A stretch of 64,000 nucleotides of DNA, taken from Rebecca billardiae RCC1528 (Eukaryota > Haptophyta). The stretch lies in NCBI GenBank assembly GCA_965240325.2, contig OZ251227.1, positions 2,294,001-2,358,000 on the forward strand, given 5' to 3'. Below the pieces are notes generated by a model. That model saw nothing but the letters and a program-made list of their open reading frames with translations. It did no database searches and was not told where the DNA came from. Shown here one piece after another: positions 11,058-21,072 of the stretch. Made by a program: the position numbers and the translations under genes. Positions within the stretch are counted from its first letter, which is position 1. Each line of letters opens with the position of its first letter.

Positions 11058-12826
11058 GGCGCTATGCGGCCCAACGCGTTTGTGCGCGCGGCCGGAGACG
11101 CGGGCGCGCGTGATGAATATCGATGAGGTCCCGTGATCCCGTGTTCGCCCGCGAACTGTTCGGGCGGTGAATTACGTGTAGCTTATAATTATTATAATAC
11201 TATATATAGCAGTTATTATGGCCCGCGGTGCAGGGCGGAGCGCGCAGCGTGGAGCCCGCACCAGCGGGCCCGAACCACGTTTCAAAAAGATCTTTGATCA
11301 AGCAAAAAAGGGACGGGGGGCGAAAATAAAAGGGACGGGGTCGGGGGGCGATTTTTAGGGCTGGCGGAGACCGAGTTTCGAGTTTTTGAGATCGCATAGA
11401 GTATTTAGAGAGGTCTATTAGCCTTAGGCCGAAAAACACCGCGTCCACGATATTCCCTAAGTAAAGTGCGATCTGGACGTCAGCCGGACGTGACTTTAGC
11501 GTAACGGTTCGTTACGAGCGAATCGTATTCGTCGTCCCGGATCGCGTGACGTCCGGACTGGGCCACATCCGGATCGTCGGAGGTGACGTGCCCCGGCACG
11601 ATCGACGATGGCGGATGCGGGACGGCGCCTGCACGTGCCTCCGGACCCGCCTCCCGCTTGCTGCTCACGCAGTCAGCTGCGACCGTGGCGCATGATCGCA
11701 GAAGCAGTGCCGGCAGTACGGCCTGCATCAGCTAGTGCCGCGCCGTCGTGGCGCGCGCGGTACGGTTGCGCGTTTGCAGCGCTCGCCGCTCGGCGACGGC
11801 ACGCGCGTGCGGCTCAGGTGTGTCAAATGCGGTCTCGTCGGCGCGCTTTCGCCTGCCACCTCGTGCACCCGTGCCGCCAGTTTCATCGTCTTCATGAGGA
11901 CTGCTGCTGCTGTCGCCATCCGCTCTCCATCACCCCGAGTCGCGCGGCGCGCGCGGTAGGCACTAGGCAGGGCGTACGGTCACTCACCCGTGCAACGGGT
12001 CAAGTGGCCAGAGTACGTCTGGTCGTCGGCTGGCACGGGCCGCAGCGCTAAAGCACCCTGCTGTCACACCCGACTCCTTCAGTACTCCGAGCTCCGCGGC
12101 ACGACTCACTCGGCACGATCGCGGACGGGTCGGATCCGAGCTGATCAGCCAGTTGGACATTTGGCAGCTAGTTGTCAGACGGACGTCCGATTTGACGACC
12201 GATGCCGGGTGCGGTCTCAGGTCCGCTGCTGTGATTGTGTGAAGTGTGAATGAGTCTCGCGGTCGCGCAGGCAGGGCGACGGTCGGACTAATAGCTTCAG
12301 TCATCTCAGAACCGACTTCAACTGGCGAACTGCCACTACGGCGCGGAGAGCCGCGATTGCACGGCGGGCCCCCAACTGCGTTGATTTTATGCAGAAAAGG
12401 ACCGCGGAACGCGGTAGTCATATTTATTCATAACGACTACTGCGTAGTAGTTGTCATATATATATATATATATATATGCGCGCGGCGGCGGCGCGCTGAC
12501 GATTTGATGACGACAAATAAAAAGTCCATATATATATACCAACTGCTGCTACTAAAGGTGCTGATGAATGCGGTGATGACTGATGATGCCCGCGCGTGAA
12601 GTGCCACCCCGGCTACTGTAGCCGCGCGCGCGCTAGTGCGCGGGCCGCCGCCCCTCGGCCCGCTGCCGCCGCCGCCGCCGCGCGGCTGCTGAGTCTGAGA
12701 CGGCTCGCCACCACGATGCGCCGCAGGCTTTGCGTTGGCGGTTGGGCGCTTCGGCTTTGGGCAGGCGCCGCCTCGAGTCCCGCATTGGCTCGACTCTGCG
12801 CCTGACGCAGCGCGCAAGACTGGCGG
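11058..12826. other. Gene-free stretch between RCC1 gene and TIR-like gene
   Basis: No convincing coding frame in any direction. An AT-rich patch lies at 11175-11220 (ATTATTATAATACTATATATAG). A (TA)n microsatellite lies at 12455-12477 and a shorter one at 12530-12538. Sequence between 11290 and 12450 is less GC-rich than the flanking genes, as expected for old repeat debris. Confidence 0.5.
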
Positions 12827-14551
12827 TCACCGTCTCCAGGACATCAGCAGCTCAAGCGAGCTCTCCCACGCGCTGCTTATGCCTCGCTGCTCCGGCTGCT
12901 GCTCAGCGCCTGGCGTCCGCAGCTCGCCGCTATCGACGAGCATCAGCGGCGCGAGCTCCCTCTCGCCCCACCGCCCCGCCAGCCAGACGGCGTGCACCAG
13001 GACGGGCGCGCCGAGCGAGTGCACGAGGGCGAACGCCAGCAGGAAGAGAAGCGCGTGGAGCACGCACACGTCGAGCAGCCAGCCCACGCCGAACGGCAGC
13101 CGGCGGCCGGCGTGCGTGCCCAGGCAGGTGAGCTGCAGCGCGAGCGGCAGCAGCACGAACGCTTGCAGCGCGTTGTACACCAGGTTGCCCAGCACGAACC
13201 CTGGGGGGCTCACCTCATCGCCGCCCTTGATGGCGCGCACCGACTCGAGCGAGAGAGAGACGGCGTCGACGACGCCGAGCCACGCGTGCGGCAGGAAGAA
13301 GAAGGCCATCCAGCCGTACGGGATCGCGAACGGCGCGCCGATCGCCGTGCGCACGTGCGCGAGCAGCGTCGTGCGCACGTACGCCTCGAACGCGGCCGTG
13401 GAGCCGAAGAGGCGCACTAGCTCGGACTCGACGATCGGCCGGTCCGTCTCGACTGAGACGCGCGCGGAGCCGAGCGAGAAGGTGGCCAGCTGCGCCATCG
13501 AGCGCTCGTGCGAGCGCACCTTCACGCGCAGCAGCGCGCACAGCCCGAGCGAGGGCAGCGCGGCCGTCACGTTGAGCAGCAGGGCCACCCCCGCCATCCC
13601 GTGCTTGCGCAGAAGCCAGCTGTACAGCGCCGAGCGCTCGGCGAAGAACATGCTCACGGCGGCGACGACGTTGCTCGCGAGCGCGGCGAGCAGGAAGGGC
13701 GGAAGCCAGAGCGGCACGAGCCCGATGCGCAGCGGCCCGAGCTCGCGGCTGGCGATCGCCAGCTCGAAGATGCACCAGAGCCGCTCGAAATAGTCAGCGC
13801 TCCACAGCACGAGCAGGTGGCGGCAGCCGCGCACCGCGGTACCAAGCTGCTCGACACCCTGCTGCTTGAGGGCCGCGTCTCGCTGGTGGATGCACAGCCG
13901 GTCGAGGAAGCACGTGCGCCGCAGCGTCACGCCGAGCACGTCGGGCAGCCGGTGCCCAAAGAGCAGCACGGCGGCGTACAGCGCGCACGGCGCGCCCAGC
14001 AGTGACATGAAAGCATCGTCGCCGCTCGTGCGCACACGCGCGCCGAGGCGCTGCAGGAAGGCGGGCACCGCGCCGATGAGAAAGGCTGCATTCGCTAGGA
14101 GCAACGCGACCGTCTGGTGGTGCACGTACACTAGAGCCAGGTGCTTCGCGCTGCGAGACGACGACCACGAGTGCGAGATGAACGTGTCGCACCCGTGCGG
14201 CGGCGCGGGCTGTGAGCGCGCATACAGTGCGTCCGCCTCGTCGGCAGGGATCCCCAGGCCGATGGTTGCCGTGCTGGGCTTGTCGTACGAGTGCAGCCGC
14301 AGGCGCGGATGCGCGGACTCGCTCGCCCCGCTGGTTGCGCCGCCAGCCCGCGCTCTCCGGTCGAAGACGCTGCCAAAGCGAGCAAAGACCTCCGCCGAGC
14401 TCGCGGCACGCCACCTGTACGGCTCGCCGTCGCCCGCCTCGCTCGCGAGCGGGGGCGCGCCGGGGGGCGCTGGTGCCGGCGGTTCGTCGCTCCGCGCCGC
14501 CTCCGGGGCGAGCAGCCCGGCCGTGGAGCGTCCGAGCGCGCACTGCCCCAT
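12827..14551 (-). CDS. TIR-like domain protein with membrane spans inserted in the fold
   Basis: 574 residues, single exon, ATG at 14551. The strand-A motif GCDTFISHSW is at 120-129. Two hydrophobic spans follow (about 146-168 and 182-200) before the fold resumes with CFLDRLCIHQ (214-223), LLVLWSADYFERLWCIFELA (246-265), and then five or more further membrane spans to about residue 545. The WC-x-x-E pattern puts Glu263 where plant TIR enzymes have their catalytic Glu. A related arrangement, FISHSW...CFLD.LCIHQ...LWSP.YF.RLWC.FEL with spans inside, recurs in many algal, dinoflagellate and ciliate proteins. Function is unknown; a membrane-bound NAD-related signalling enzyme is speculation. It is divergent from the next gene (169 bp apart). 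Confidence 0.78.
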   Translation of the reverse strand: MGQCALGRSTAGLLAPEAARSDEPPAPAPPGAPPLASEAGDGEPYRWRAASSAEVFARFGSVFDRRARAGGATSGASESAHPRLRLHSYDKPSTATIGLGIPADEADALYARSQPAPPHGCDTFISHSWSSSRSAKHLALVYVHHQTVALLLANAAFLIGAVPAFLQRLGARVRTSGDDAFMSLLGAPCALYAAVLLFGHRLPDVLGVTLRRTCFLDRLCIHQRDAALKQQGVEQLGTAVRGCRHLLVLWSADYFERLWCIFELAIASRELGPLRIGLVPLWLPPFLLAALASNVVAAVSMFFAERSALYSWLLRKHGMAGVALLLNVTAALPSLGLCALLRVKVRSHERSMAQLATFSLGSARVSVETDRPIVESELVRLFGSTAAFEAYVRTTLLAHVRTAIGAPFAIPYGWMAFFFLPHAWLGVVDAVSLSLESVRAIKGGDEVSPPGFVLGNLVYNALQAFVLLPLALQLTCLGTHAGRRLPFGVGWLLDVCVLHALLFLLAFALVHSLGAPVLVHAVWLAGRWGERELAPLMLVDSGELRTPGAEQQPEQRGISSAWESSLELLMSWRR

Positions 14552-14720
14552 CCGCGGTCCAGCCCCCGGCCACCGGCGGCGATCAAAGTTCAGCGGCCGC
14601 CACGCCGCTGCTCACGCGGCTTGCGGCTTCCATGACCAACGGCGCCGCCGGGGGGTGGAGAGGCAACCGCACTCGGATTGTGCGGAAGCTGCGAACGGCA
14701 CGCTCGAGCCACCGCAACCG
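14552..14720. promoter_or_regulatory. Short divergent intergenic region
   Basis: 169 bp between start codons at 14551 (-) and 14721 (+), if the latter start is right. No TATA box is evident. Confidence 0.3.
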
Positions 14721-15344
14721 ATGCTACCGAAGCTGAGCGCCGAGGAGGTCGTGGATACGTGCGTCACCGAGTGGCAAGCTTCGATCGGCGCGCGCGACGA
14801 GCTCGGCAGCACGATTCGTGCCGGCTGGGCCCCAGTGCGCACCTCGGAAAATAGCCGCAAATGCTTCGTCGCCCTCTCGCTTCTCTCAGACGAGGAGGCG
14901 TCCCGTGCCTTCGCTGGTGTAGTCGCTAAGCTGGACAGCGAGGTGTACCCGGAGGCGGGCAAGCTCGAGCATATGCTGAGCGCTCGCAAGACGAACTGTG
15001 AAGCGCTGGGGCTGCGCTTACGTCAGGGCGTCGAGAGTGTGCTCAACAGTGACACGCCGTTCTCGGCGTCGTCGATCGCGTCCGAGCTGCGCGTGCATAT
15101 CTACGCCGTGCGCGCCGCCGCGTTTTACAACTGGGGTGACAGCTGGGCTCTGAACAAAGCGCTCGTGACCAGCAACGTGAGCGAGCCGCATTTTGGCGAG
15201 CGATCGCGGCGGCGAAGGCGCCGATCGAGTCCGCGCCGACGTAAGCGCGCGCGCTCAGTCGACCATATTGAAGACGAGATGCCGAGGCAAGACTACCGCG
15301 CCCTTATTGCCCTTGATGGGCTTGGCGGCGAGCGTGCTGCGTGA
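14721..15344 (+). CDS. Hypothetical protein with basic C-terminal cluster
   Basis: 207 residues from the ATG at 14721 (MLPKLSAEEVVDTCVTEW...) to a stop at 15344. I do not recognise the family. Residues 1-155 look like a compact, mostly helical globular domain of mixed composition. From about residue 160 a run of Arg and Lys with SPRRRKRARS is a good nuclear localisation candidate, followed by an acidic patch (DHIEDEM). The frame stays open upstream into the promoter side of the neighbour, but composition turns unprotein-like before 14721, so that ATG is preferred. No intron is needed. It could also be a fragment of a mobile element, since no domain supports cellular function. Confidence 0.5.
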   Translation: MLPKLSAEEVVDTCVTEWQASIGARDELGSTIRAGWAPVRTSENSRKCFVALSLLSDEEASRAFAGVVAKLDSEVYPEAGKLEHMLSARKTNCEALGLRLRQGVESVLNSDTPFSASSIASELRVHIYAVRAAAFYNWGDSWALNKALVTSNVSEPHFGERSRRRRRRSSPRRRKRARSVDHIEDEMPRQDYRALIALDGLGGERAA

Positions 15345-15635
15345 ACAACTAACGAGTCGCCGACCACGGCCCCACATCTTGATCTGGGATCAGCCATCAG
15401 GGCGGCAGCGGGCAGGGCCGCGCCGCGAGCATCCGAAGGTTCTGAAGTGCGCGCGTATCAAGGCTGTGCGAAAGCCGTACGTAGTAGTCGTAGCTTTATA
15501 GCAGTAAGAAATAGCTTATATACAGTATAACGCCGCGCGTGACACGCGGACTGCAGATGGCAGCAGGCTGAGACATCACACTGGCGGCCGACACGGTCGT
15601 CGACGGAGCGCCGCGGCGGGAGCGCCGACAAGCCG

Positions 15636-16733
15636 TTAGAGCTCCGTGGTGGACACCTCCTGCGCACCCGCCGCCTCGAGCAGCGCGACCACCGCGTCGT
15701 GCTGCGCGCGGCGCGCGACGAAGAGCGCGGACATGCGCGAGACCGACTCCTCCGACTCGATCGAGGAGAGGGCGTGCGGGTCGGCGCCTGCACTGAGCAG
15801 CGTCTGCACGGCGCGCGCGTGCCCGTTCTCAGCGGCCACGTACAGCGCGCGCTTGCGTGTCGTCTGTACATGCCCGCCGCCCTCGGAGCGCACGGCCATC
15901 TCGGCCTCGAGCTCGACCGGCGCGTGCTCGCACGCGAGGAGCAGCTCGATGCACTCCGCCGAGCCTGCGCGCGCGGCGCGGGTGGGGCCGCGCGCGCGCG
16001 CGCTCCGGCGGTGAGGGCGGCACGCGGGCGCGCGCGCGCACGCGCGCGCGCGGGCGTGCGACGGGTGGACGGCGCGGCGACGGCGAGCGGCGCGGCGCGC
16101 GCACCGGACTTGGCGGCGGCGTGCAGGGCGCTGACCGAGCTGCGCCCGCGCACGTCCGGCGCGGCGCGCGCGGCGAGGAGCGCGCGTGCCACCTCCGCGT
16201 GCGCGTGCTCGCAGGCCACATGCAGGGCGGTGGTGCCGCGCAGCGTGCGCGCGTCCACGTCCGCGCCCGCCTCGAGCAGCGCTTGGGAGCACTGCACGTG
16301 TCCGCCGGCGGCCGCCCAGTGGAGCGCGGAGGAGCCGCGCGCGTCGGCCGCGCTCGGGTCGGCGCCGGCGCGCGCGAGCACCGGGACCGACGCGGCGGCG
16401 CCGTGCTCCGCCGCCGAGTGCAGAGGCTCCTTACCACTCTTGTCCGCGCGCGCGCGCGCCGCCCTTGCGCCGGCCGCGCCTAGCAGAACCGCCATGGTGC
16501 CCAGAGCGGCTTTGGCGGCGGCAATGTGCATGGCGGTGAGCTCGCCGGCGGCCTCGGCGTTCCAGCGCGCGCCGCGCTCGAGGAGCAGCCGCACGCACGC
16601 GCTGTTGTCGTTGGCCGCCGCGACGTGGAGCGCGGTCACGCCGCCCGCGCCCGCGACAAGGGCCGCGATCGCCGCCGGCGACGCGGGCGCGGGCAGGAAC
16701 TCATCAGCGGCACTCTCACTCGCTGCAGCGGCA

Positions 16734-16775
<42 letters not shown>

Positions 16776-18724
16776 GCCGAGTCGGCCGCGGCGGGCGCGT
16801 CTGCGGGCGGCGGCACGCTCGGCGCGGAGATCACCACGTTCGCGTCCGGCACGCCGTCGAGCAGCGCGCGGAGGCACTCCAGCTCGCCGCGATCAGCGGC
16901 AATGTGCGCCGCCGTTGCGCCTGTTGCAGAGAGTGCGGCCGCGTCCGCGCGCGCGCCGAGCAGCGCGCGCACGCACGGCGCGGAGCGCCCCGCGCGCACG
17001 GCGAGGTGCAGCGGCGCGTCGCCGCGCGAGTCGAGCGCGTTCGCGTCGGCGCCCGCCTCGAGCAGCCCAACCAGCACGCTCGCGTGCCCGTTCGCCGCCG
17101 CGACGTGCACCGCCGCGCGCTCGACGACGCGCGCCGCGGCCGTGCGCGCGGCCACGTCCGCGAGCGCGTCAATCGAGCTGCCGCCGTCGAAGTCGTCGGG
17201 GAGGGCGACGCGCGCGTTGAGCTCGGCGCCGGCGCGCGTGAGCACGCCCGCCATCGCCGAGTCCCCGCGCGCCGCGGCGATCACCAGCGCGTCCGCGCCG
17301 TACGACGCGCACGCCTCGTCGTCCGCCGCCTCGAGCGAGACCTCTGCCGCGCCGAGCTCGCCGCACCGCACGATAGTCACGGGCACAAGCGGTCGCTCCG
17401 TGTCCGCGTCGGCGGGCACGGCCTCGACTTGGTGGATCACGGCCATGCCGGAGAGCACGCGGCCGAACGCGACGTGCTTGCGGTCGAGGTGCGGCGCCGG
17501 GTTCGTCGTGATGAAGAACTGGCAGCCGTTCGAGTTGGGCCCGGCGTTCGCCATCGAGAGAACACCCGGCCGCGCGTGCGGCACGCTGAAGGCCTCGTCT
17601 GCAAACGCGCCGCCGTACACGGAGCAGCAGCCGCCGCCGTCGGCCGAGACGATGTCCCCGCCCTGCACGGCGAAGCCCTTGGAGACGCGGTGGATCGGCG
17701 AGCCCGCGTACGAGAGCACGCGCGCCGCCGCGCCGCCGGCGCTCGGCGGCTCGGCGGCGGCCGGCTGCGCCGGCTCGGCGGCCGGCGCGGCGCCAAACCC
17801 TCGGCAGAGCGATCGAAAGTTGTGGCAGGTGCGGGGCACGAGGTCGTCGAAGAGCTGGAGCACGACGCGGCCGGCGGGCGCGCCGTCCACGTCGATGTCC
17901 AGGAAGCAGTAGCTCCGCTGCGCCGCCGCGCCGCCCTCGCTCGCGTCGGCCAGCAGCCCCGCGCGCGCCGCCGCGTCGCGCCCCGTCTGCTCGCGCAGCG
18001 CGCACACCTCGAGGTTCCGCGGCTCGGCGGCGGCGGCGGTGTCCAGGTCGGCGAGCGCGGCGTCGAGGTTGCCCGCGTGGCGGCGGGCTGTGGCGCGACG
18101 CATCAGCGCCTTCACGTTCTTCGCGTCGAGCGCGAGCACCGCCGAGCACGCCTCCTCCGCCTCGGCCCACGCGCGGAGGCCCAGGTGGGCGAGGGCGCTG
18201 TTGCCGAGGCACGCGAGCCGCAGCGCGCGCGCGCGCGCGCCAGAGGGCGCGGCGGGCGCGTCGAGCTCGGCGAGCACGCTGCGCAGGCCCTCAGCCGCCT
18301 CCACGTGCCGCCCACGCTGCAGCAGCGCCGTCGCCACCGCCTTGCGCTCCTCGAGCGCCGCCAGCGCCTCGTCGGCCTCGGCGCCCGCGGCGGCAGAGAC
18401 CGCGTCGGCGTCGCCGCGGCGCACGGCGTCGACGTCGATGGTGGGGCGTCGCTGTGCCTGGCGTGCCTTGAGCTCGGAGACCACCTCGCGCGCGCTCACC
18501 CCCGCCTCGCGCGCCAGCTTGGCGAACTCTGCGTCCGTCAGCTCGCCCTTGGCCCAGCGCGCGCGCACCTCGCTCGCCTGCTGCTGCTTGTGCCGCCAGG
18601 CCTCGCGGTCGCGTGACTTGACGCGCTCCTCGCTCTCGCGCACGGCGGCGGACTCGGAGAGGTCGGCGCCCTCCTCCACGCGCGCGAACTTGTCGTACTT
18701 GCTGCTGAGGCTGTCCTGCGGCAT
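15636..18724 (-). CDS. TPR-cyclophilin-ankyrin fusion protein (putative peptidyl-prolyl isomerase)
   Basis: Model: complement(join(15636..15964, 16105..18724)), 982 residues. The 140 bp GT-AG intron, once removed, joins an ankyrin repeat seamlessly (ALHAAAKSGSAECIELLL). Start at the ATG at 18724; the longer reading begins at a GTG. Order: charged helical N-terminus (1-120), about three TPR motifs (125-240), cyclophilin-type PPIase domain (270-455), then ten or so ankyrin repeats (476-975), interrupted by a poly-Ala run around 16737-16770. In the PPIase, IHRVSKGFAVQGGD keeps the catalytic Arg and the Phe/Gln pair. The position of CypA Trp121 is His (PHLDRKHVAFG), as in Cyp40, where cyclosporin binding is weak. 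Cyp40 has its TPRs after the PPIase; here they precede it. Likely a cytosolic chaperone-associated isomerase; partners are unknown. Confidence 0.85.
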
Positions 18725-18976
18725 CGCCCCCGGGGCCACGGGCCTTGCTGCACACCTGTGTCAATTCCGCTGACGGATCACGTGGAGTCGTGGACTTTCA
18801 ACTTCGCAAACCGTCGAACGAAACATTCGTTTTCGCGGTGGTGGGGACTCGTCTGCCGCTGCGCCCCACCGCCCAGTCGCCCACAGCATCAGGACCTGAG
18901 CAGACGGTTCCGCACTTTGGGACGTGGTAGACGTGTACGGCGCGCACGGACCCTCCTCAGGCCTTCGGACACCCTC

Positions 18977-19792
18977 TCACGCCTTCTCGGACCTTGACGG
19001 AGCCCCCTCCACCTCGCGGCCCATCCGAGCCGCCACGGTTCCGAGCGGCTTTGGCGCCAGCCCGCGCGCCGCGTACCCAACAGCGATGTTGACTGCGCCG
19101 CGCGCCGCACCCAGGATGGTGGCGGGCAGGCCGACCTCGGTGACCAGCGCGGCGTTGTGCGCGAAAGCGCGCCTTGCCTCGTCCACCGCCTCGGCGCGGC
19201 CGACCTCGCCCATCTTCTCGCCCACCTCGTTGATCCCCTCGTACACTCGCTCCACGTACTCGCCGCGCGCCCCCTCCACCGCCGGAGGAAAGCGATAGAA
19301 CGCGCACTCGCGCGGCAGGGCGACGGCGAGGCGCGTGGGCTCGCCGATCATCGACCCGCCGAAGAGGTCGGCGAAGTACCGCGTGTAGAAGTGGCCGACC
19401 AGAGCGTTGTCCGACGCCGCCTCGATCGCGCCGACGTACTCTGCGAGCGCGCCCGAGGGGGCATGCGCCGCTGCGTCCGTGCCGCGCACGCCGACGGTGT
19501 CCAGGTCCTGGAGCAGGGCTGGGCGCTGGCGAAGCTCGGGCGCAAAGCGTGGCCACAGCGCGCCCATCGGGCTCTGCGGGCTCGCTTTGTCGAACCGCGC
19601 CTCCATCGCAGAGTAGTATGACATGCGCGCGGAGAGTGCGCGCGTGTATGCCGCGGGTGATGCGCACTCGGCCAGGAAGCCGATGCCAAAGATGCGCATG
19701 TCGTGCGAGCTCTTGAGTGTCGCGTCGAGCTCGCGCGAGAGGCCCACTTTGTTCGCGCGCGACGCGCGGAAGATCGCCCGGCTCGAGCTCAT
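18977..19792 (-). CDS. Heme-oxygenase-like protein
   Basis: 271 residues from the ATG at 19792 (MSSSRAIFRASRANKVGLS). The all-helical heme oxygenase pattern is visible: an N-terminal LDATLKSSHDMRIF with His30 where the proximal heme ligand sits; MSYYSAMEARFD (about 57-68); and GHFYTRYFADLFGGS (133-147), matching the distal-helix signature whose Gly-rich kink lies over heme. Canonical heme oxygenases open heme to biliverdin, iron and CO, the first step of bilin synthesis in plastids. The motif match is partial (ADLFGG in place of GDLSGG), so activity is inferred. No clear transit peptide starts this model; an unseen upstream exon is possible. It shares a 172 bp divergent spacer with the plastid protein gene at 19965. 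Confidence 0.65.
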   Translation of the reverse strand: MSSSRAIFRASRANKVGLSRELDATLKSSHDMRIFGIGFLAECASPAAYTRALSARMSYYSAMEARFDKASPQSPMGALWPRFAPELRQRPALLQDLDTVGVRGTDAAAHAPSGALAEYVGAIEAASDNALVGHFYTRYFADLFGGSMIGEPTRLAVALPRECAFYRFPPAVEGARGEYVERVYEGINEVGEKMGEVGRAEAVDEARRAFAHNAALVTEVGLPATILGAARGAVNIAVGYAARGLAPKPLGTVAARMGREVEGAPSRSEKA

Positions 19793-19964
19793 GGGCTCAC
19801 GGCGGCCTGACGGCGACGCGGTGGTTGGTGCAGCCCGGTTGGAACTGGCTGGGATTCGCGCGCGAGTTCTCTGGCAGTCCGGTGCGCCTCTCTCCCACGG
19901 CCGCGCCCGGACTGCGGGCATTAAAGTTAATTGATCCGTCTCGGCCTGCTCGTCTGCGATCGCC
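19793..19964. promoter_or_regulatory. Divergent spacer, heme-oxygenase-like gene / lumenal protein gene
   Basis: 172 bp lie between start codons at 19792 (-) and 19965 (+). An AT-rich patch ATTAAAGTTAATTGATC (19920-19936) sits about 30-45 bp before the plus-strand ATG. Joint regulation of two apparently plastid-related genes is plausible but inferred. Confidence 0.35.
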
Positions 19965-20415
19965 ATGAAGCTCATCCTCCTGGCTCTCCTCGCCCTCATC
20001 GCGCAGGCCAGCGCGTTCAACGCGCCGATGCGCGCGCGCGCGGGCTCGTCGGTGCGCATGTCGGCCCAGCCGGACATGAACCGGCGCGCGGCGGCGTTCG
20101 CCGTGCTCGGTGGGCTTGCGGCGATCACGACCGGCGCCGACAAGGCCGAGGCCAAGCCGACGTGGGCGGAGGTGAGCTTGCCGCGGCAGAGCTCGCCCGA
20201 GCCACTTTCGCGCGCGTCAGCCACGGACCCGCGCGCGCGTACGAGCTGTGTCTCCCTGCACTCACGCGCCCGCGCGCCGCCGCGCGTGCTGTGCGCCGCG
20301 GCGCCCGCAGATCCAGGCGCAGTCGCCCTTCTTCAGCAAGGAGGGCGTGCTCAACAGCGTGCCCAAGGTGAACGGCGTGCTCTTGCAGAGCACTCCGTAC
20401 GCGCCGAAGAAGTAA
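19965..20415 (+). CDS. Small thylakoid-lumen-targeted plastid protein
   Basis: Model: join(19965..20171, 20311..20415), 103 residues, phase-0 GT-AG intron of 139 bp. A three-part leader is clear. First comes an ER signal peptide (MKLILLALLALIAQASA) with Phe18 in the ASA-F motif that marks import into complex red plastids. Then a short Arg/Ser-rich transit segment. Then a second hydrophobic stretch preceded by twin Arg (RRAAAFAVLGGLAAI, 40-54), ending in KAEA, as in Tat-type thylakoid lumen signals. The predicted mature peptide is only about 40 residues (KPTWAEIQAQSPFFSKEGVL...). It may be a small extrinsic or accessory photosystem subunit; I cannot assign which. Targeting is confident; identity is not. 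Confidence 0.75.
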
Positions 20416-21072
20416 GCGTGCCGTCGGCATGCGTCGCAACGGACTGTCCTCGCGATCTGGCACGAGCTGTGGGGAATTGGCAGTGCAGTCGCGGTCCGGC
20501 GGCTCAGGCGCCGCCGACGCGGGCGGAGACTACGAGCCGCCTGCGGCGTGCCCGCCTGCTCGTGTCGCTTCTGCCGCGACGCGGGCCACGGTGCCTACCG
20601 CGGGTGTTCGTCGGCCTAGCTCGAGCGGCGAGCTTCTGGTCACGTGTAGCAACGAACACGCGACTGGCGTTCATCACAGGTCGTGGAGCCTGCGCCTTCC
20701 GTGACTGCTAACTCAGATTGACAGTTCAATCGCCGCGACTGACGGTCTAAACTCTAAATCGTCAATTACGACGCAGATCGAACTCGGCAGGAGCACTCAG
20801 CCGGACTGAATTCAGTTCTCCAAATAAGTCCAGTCCGGATAAACGCAGCCCTGGCCCCAATCAGCCAGGCAGCCAGAGGAATATAATAAATGCAAGACAC
20901 CGCAACCGTACTTGTAGAGTGGGTATCCCCGTTGTAGTCGACTCCAATAACGGGCCCGAACGAGTGTGCCAAAGAGTGCTCAGTGCTGACCAGTGCCAAG
21001 CCAGTGCCTTCTTGCAAGAGCTCGCGAAGAGCGCCGCCGCCGCCTTGCCCCTTGCCAGGAGCGCGGGCGCAA
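20416..21072. other. Intergenic region, nothing recognised
   Basis: 657 bp between two plus-strand genes. No coding frame, repeat or RNA gene was recognised. It must hold the 3' end of the lumenal gene and the promoter of the four-span gene; the stretch 20700-20900 is AT-richer than its surroundings. Confidence 0.4.

Noticed and set aside
19793-20224. Upstream extension of the heme-oxygenase-like frame as a transit peptide
   Set aside because: It would overlap the start of the divergent lumenal gene and its residues are antisense to that gene's leader.
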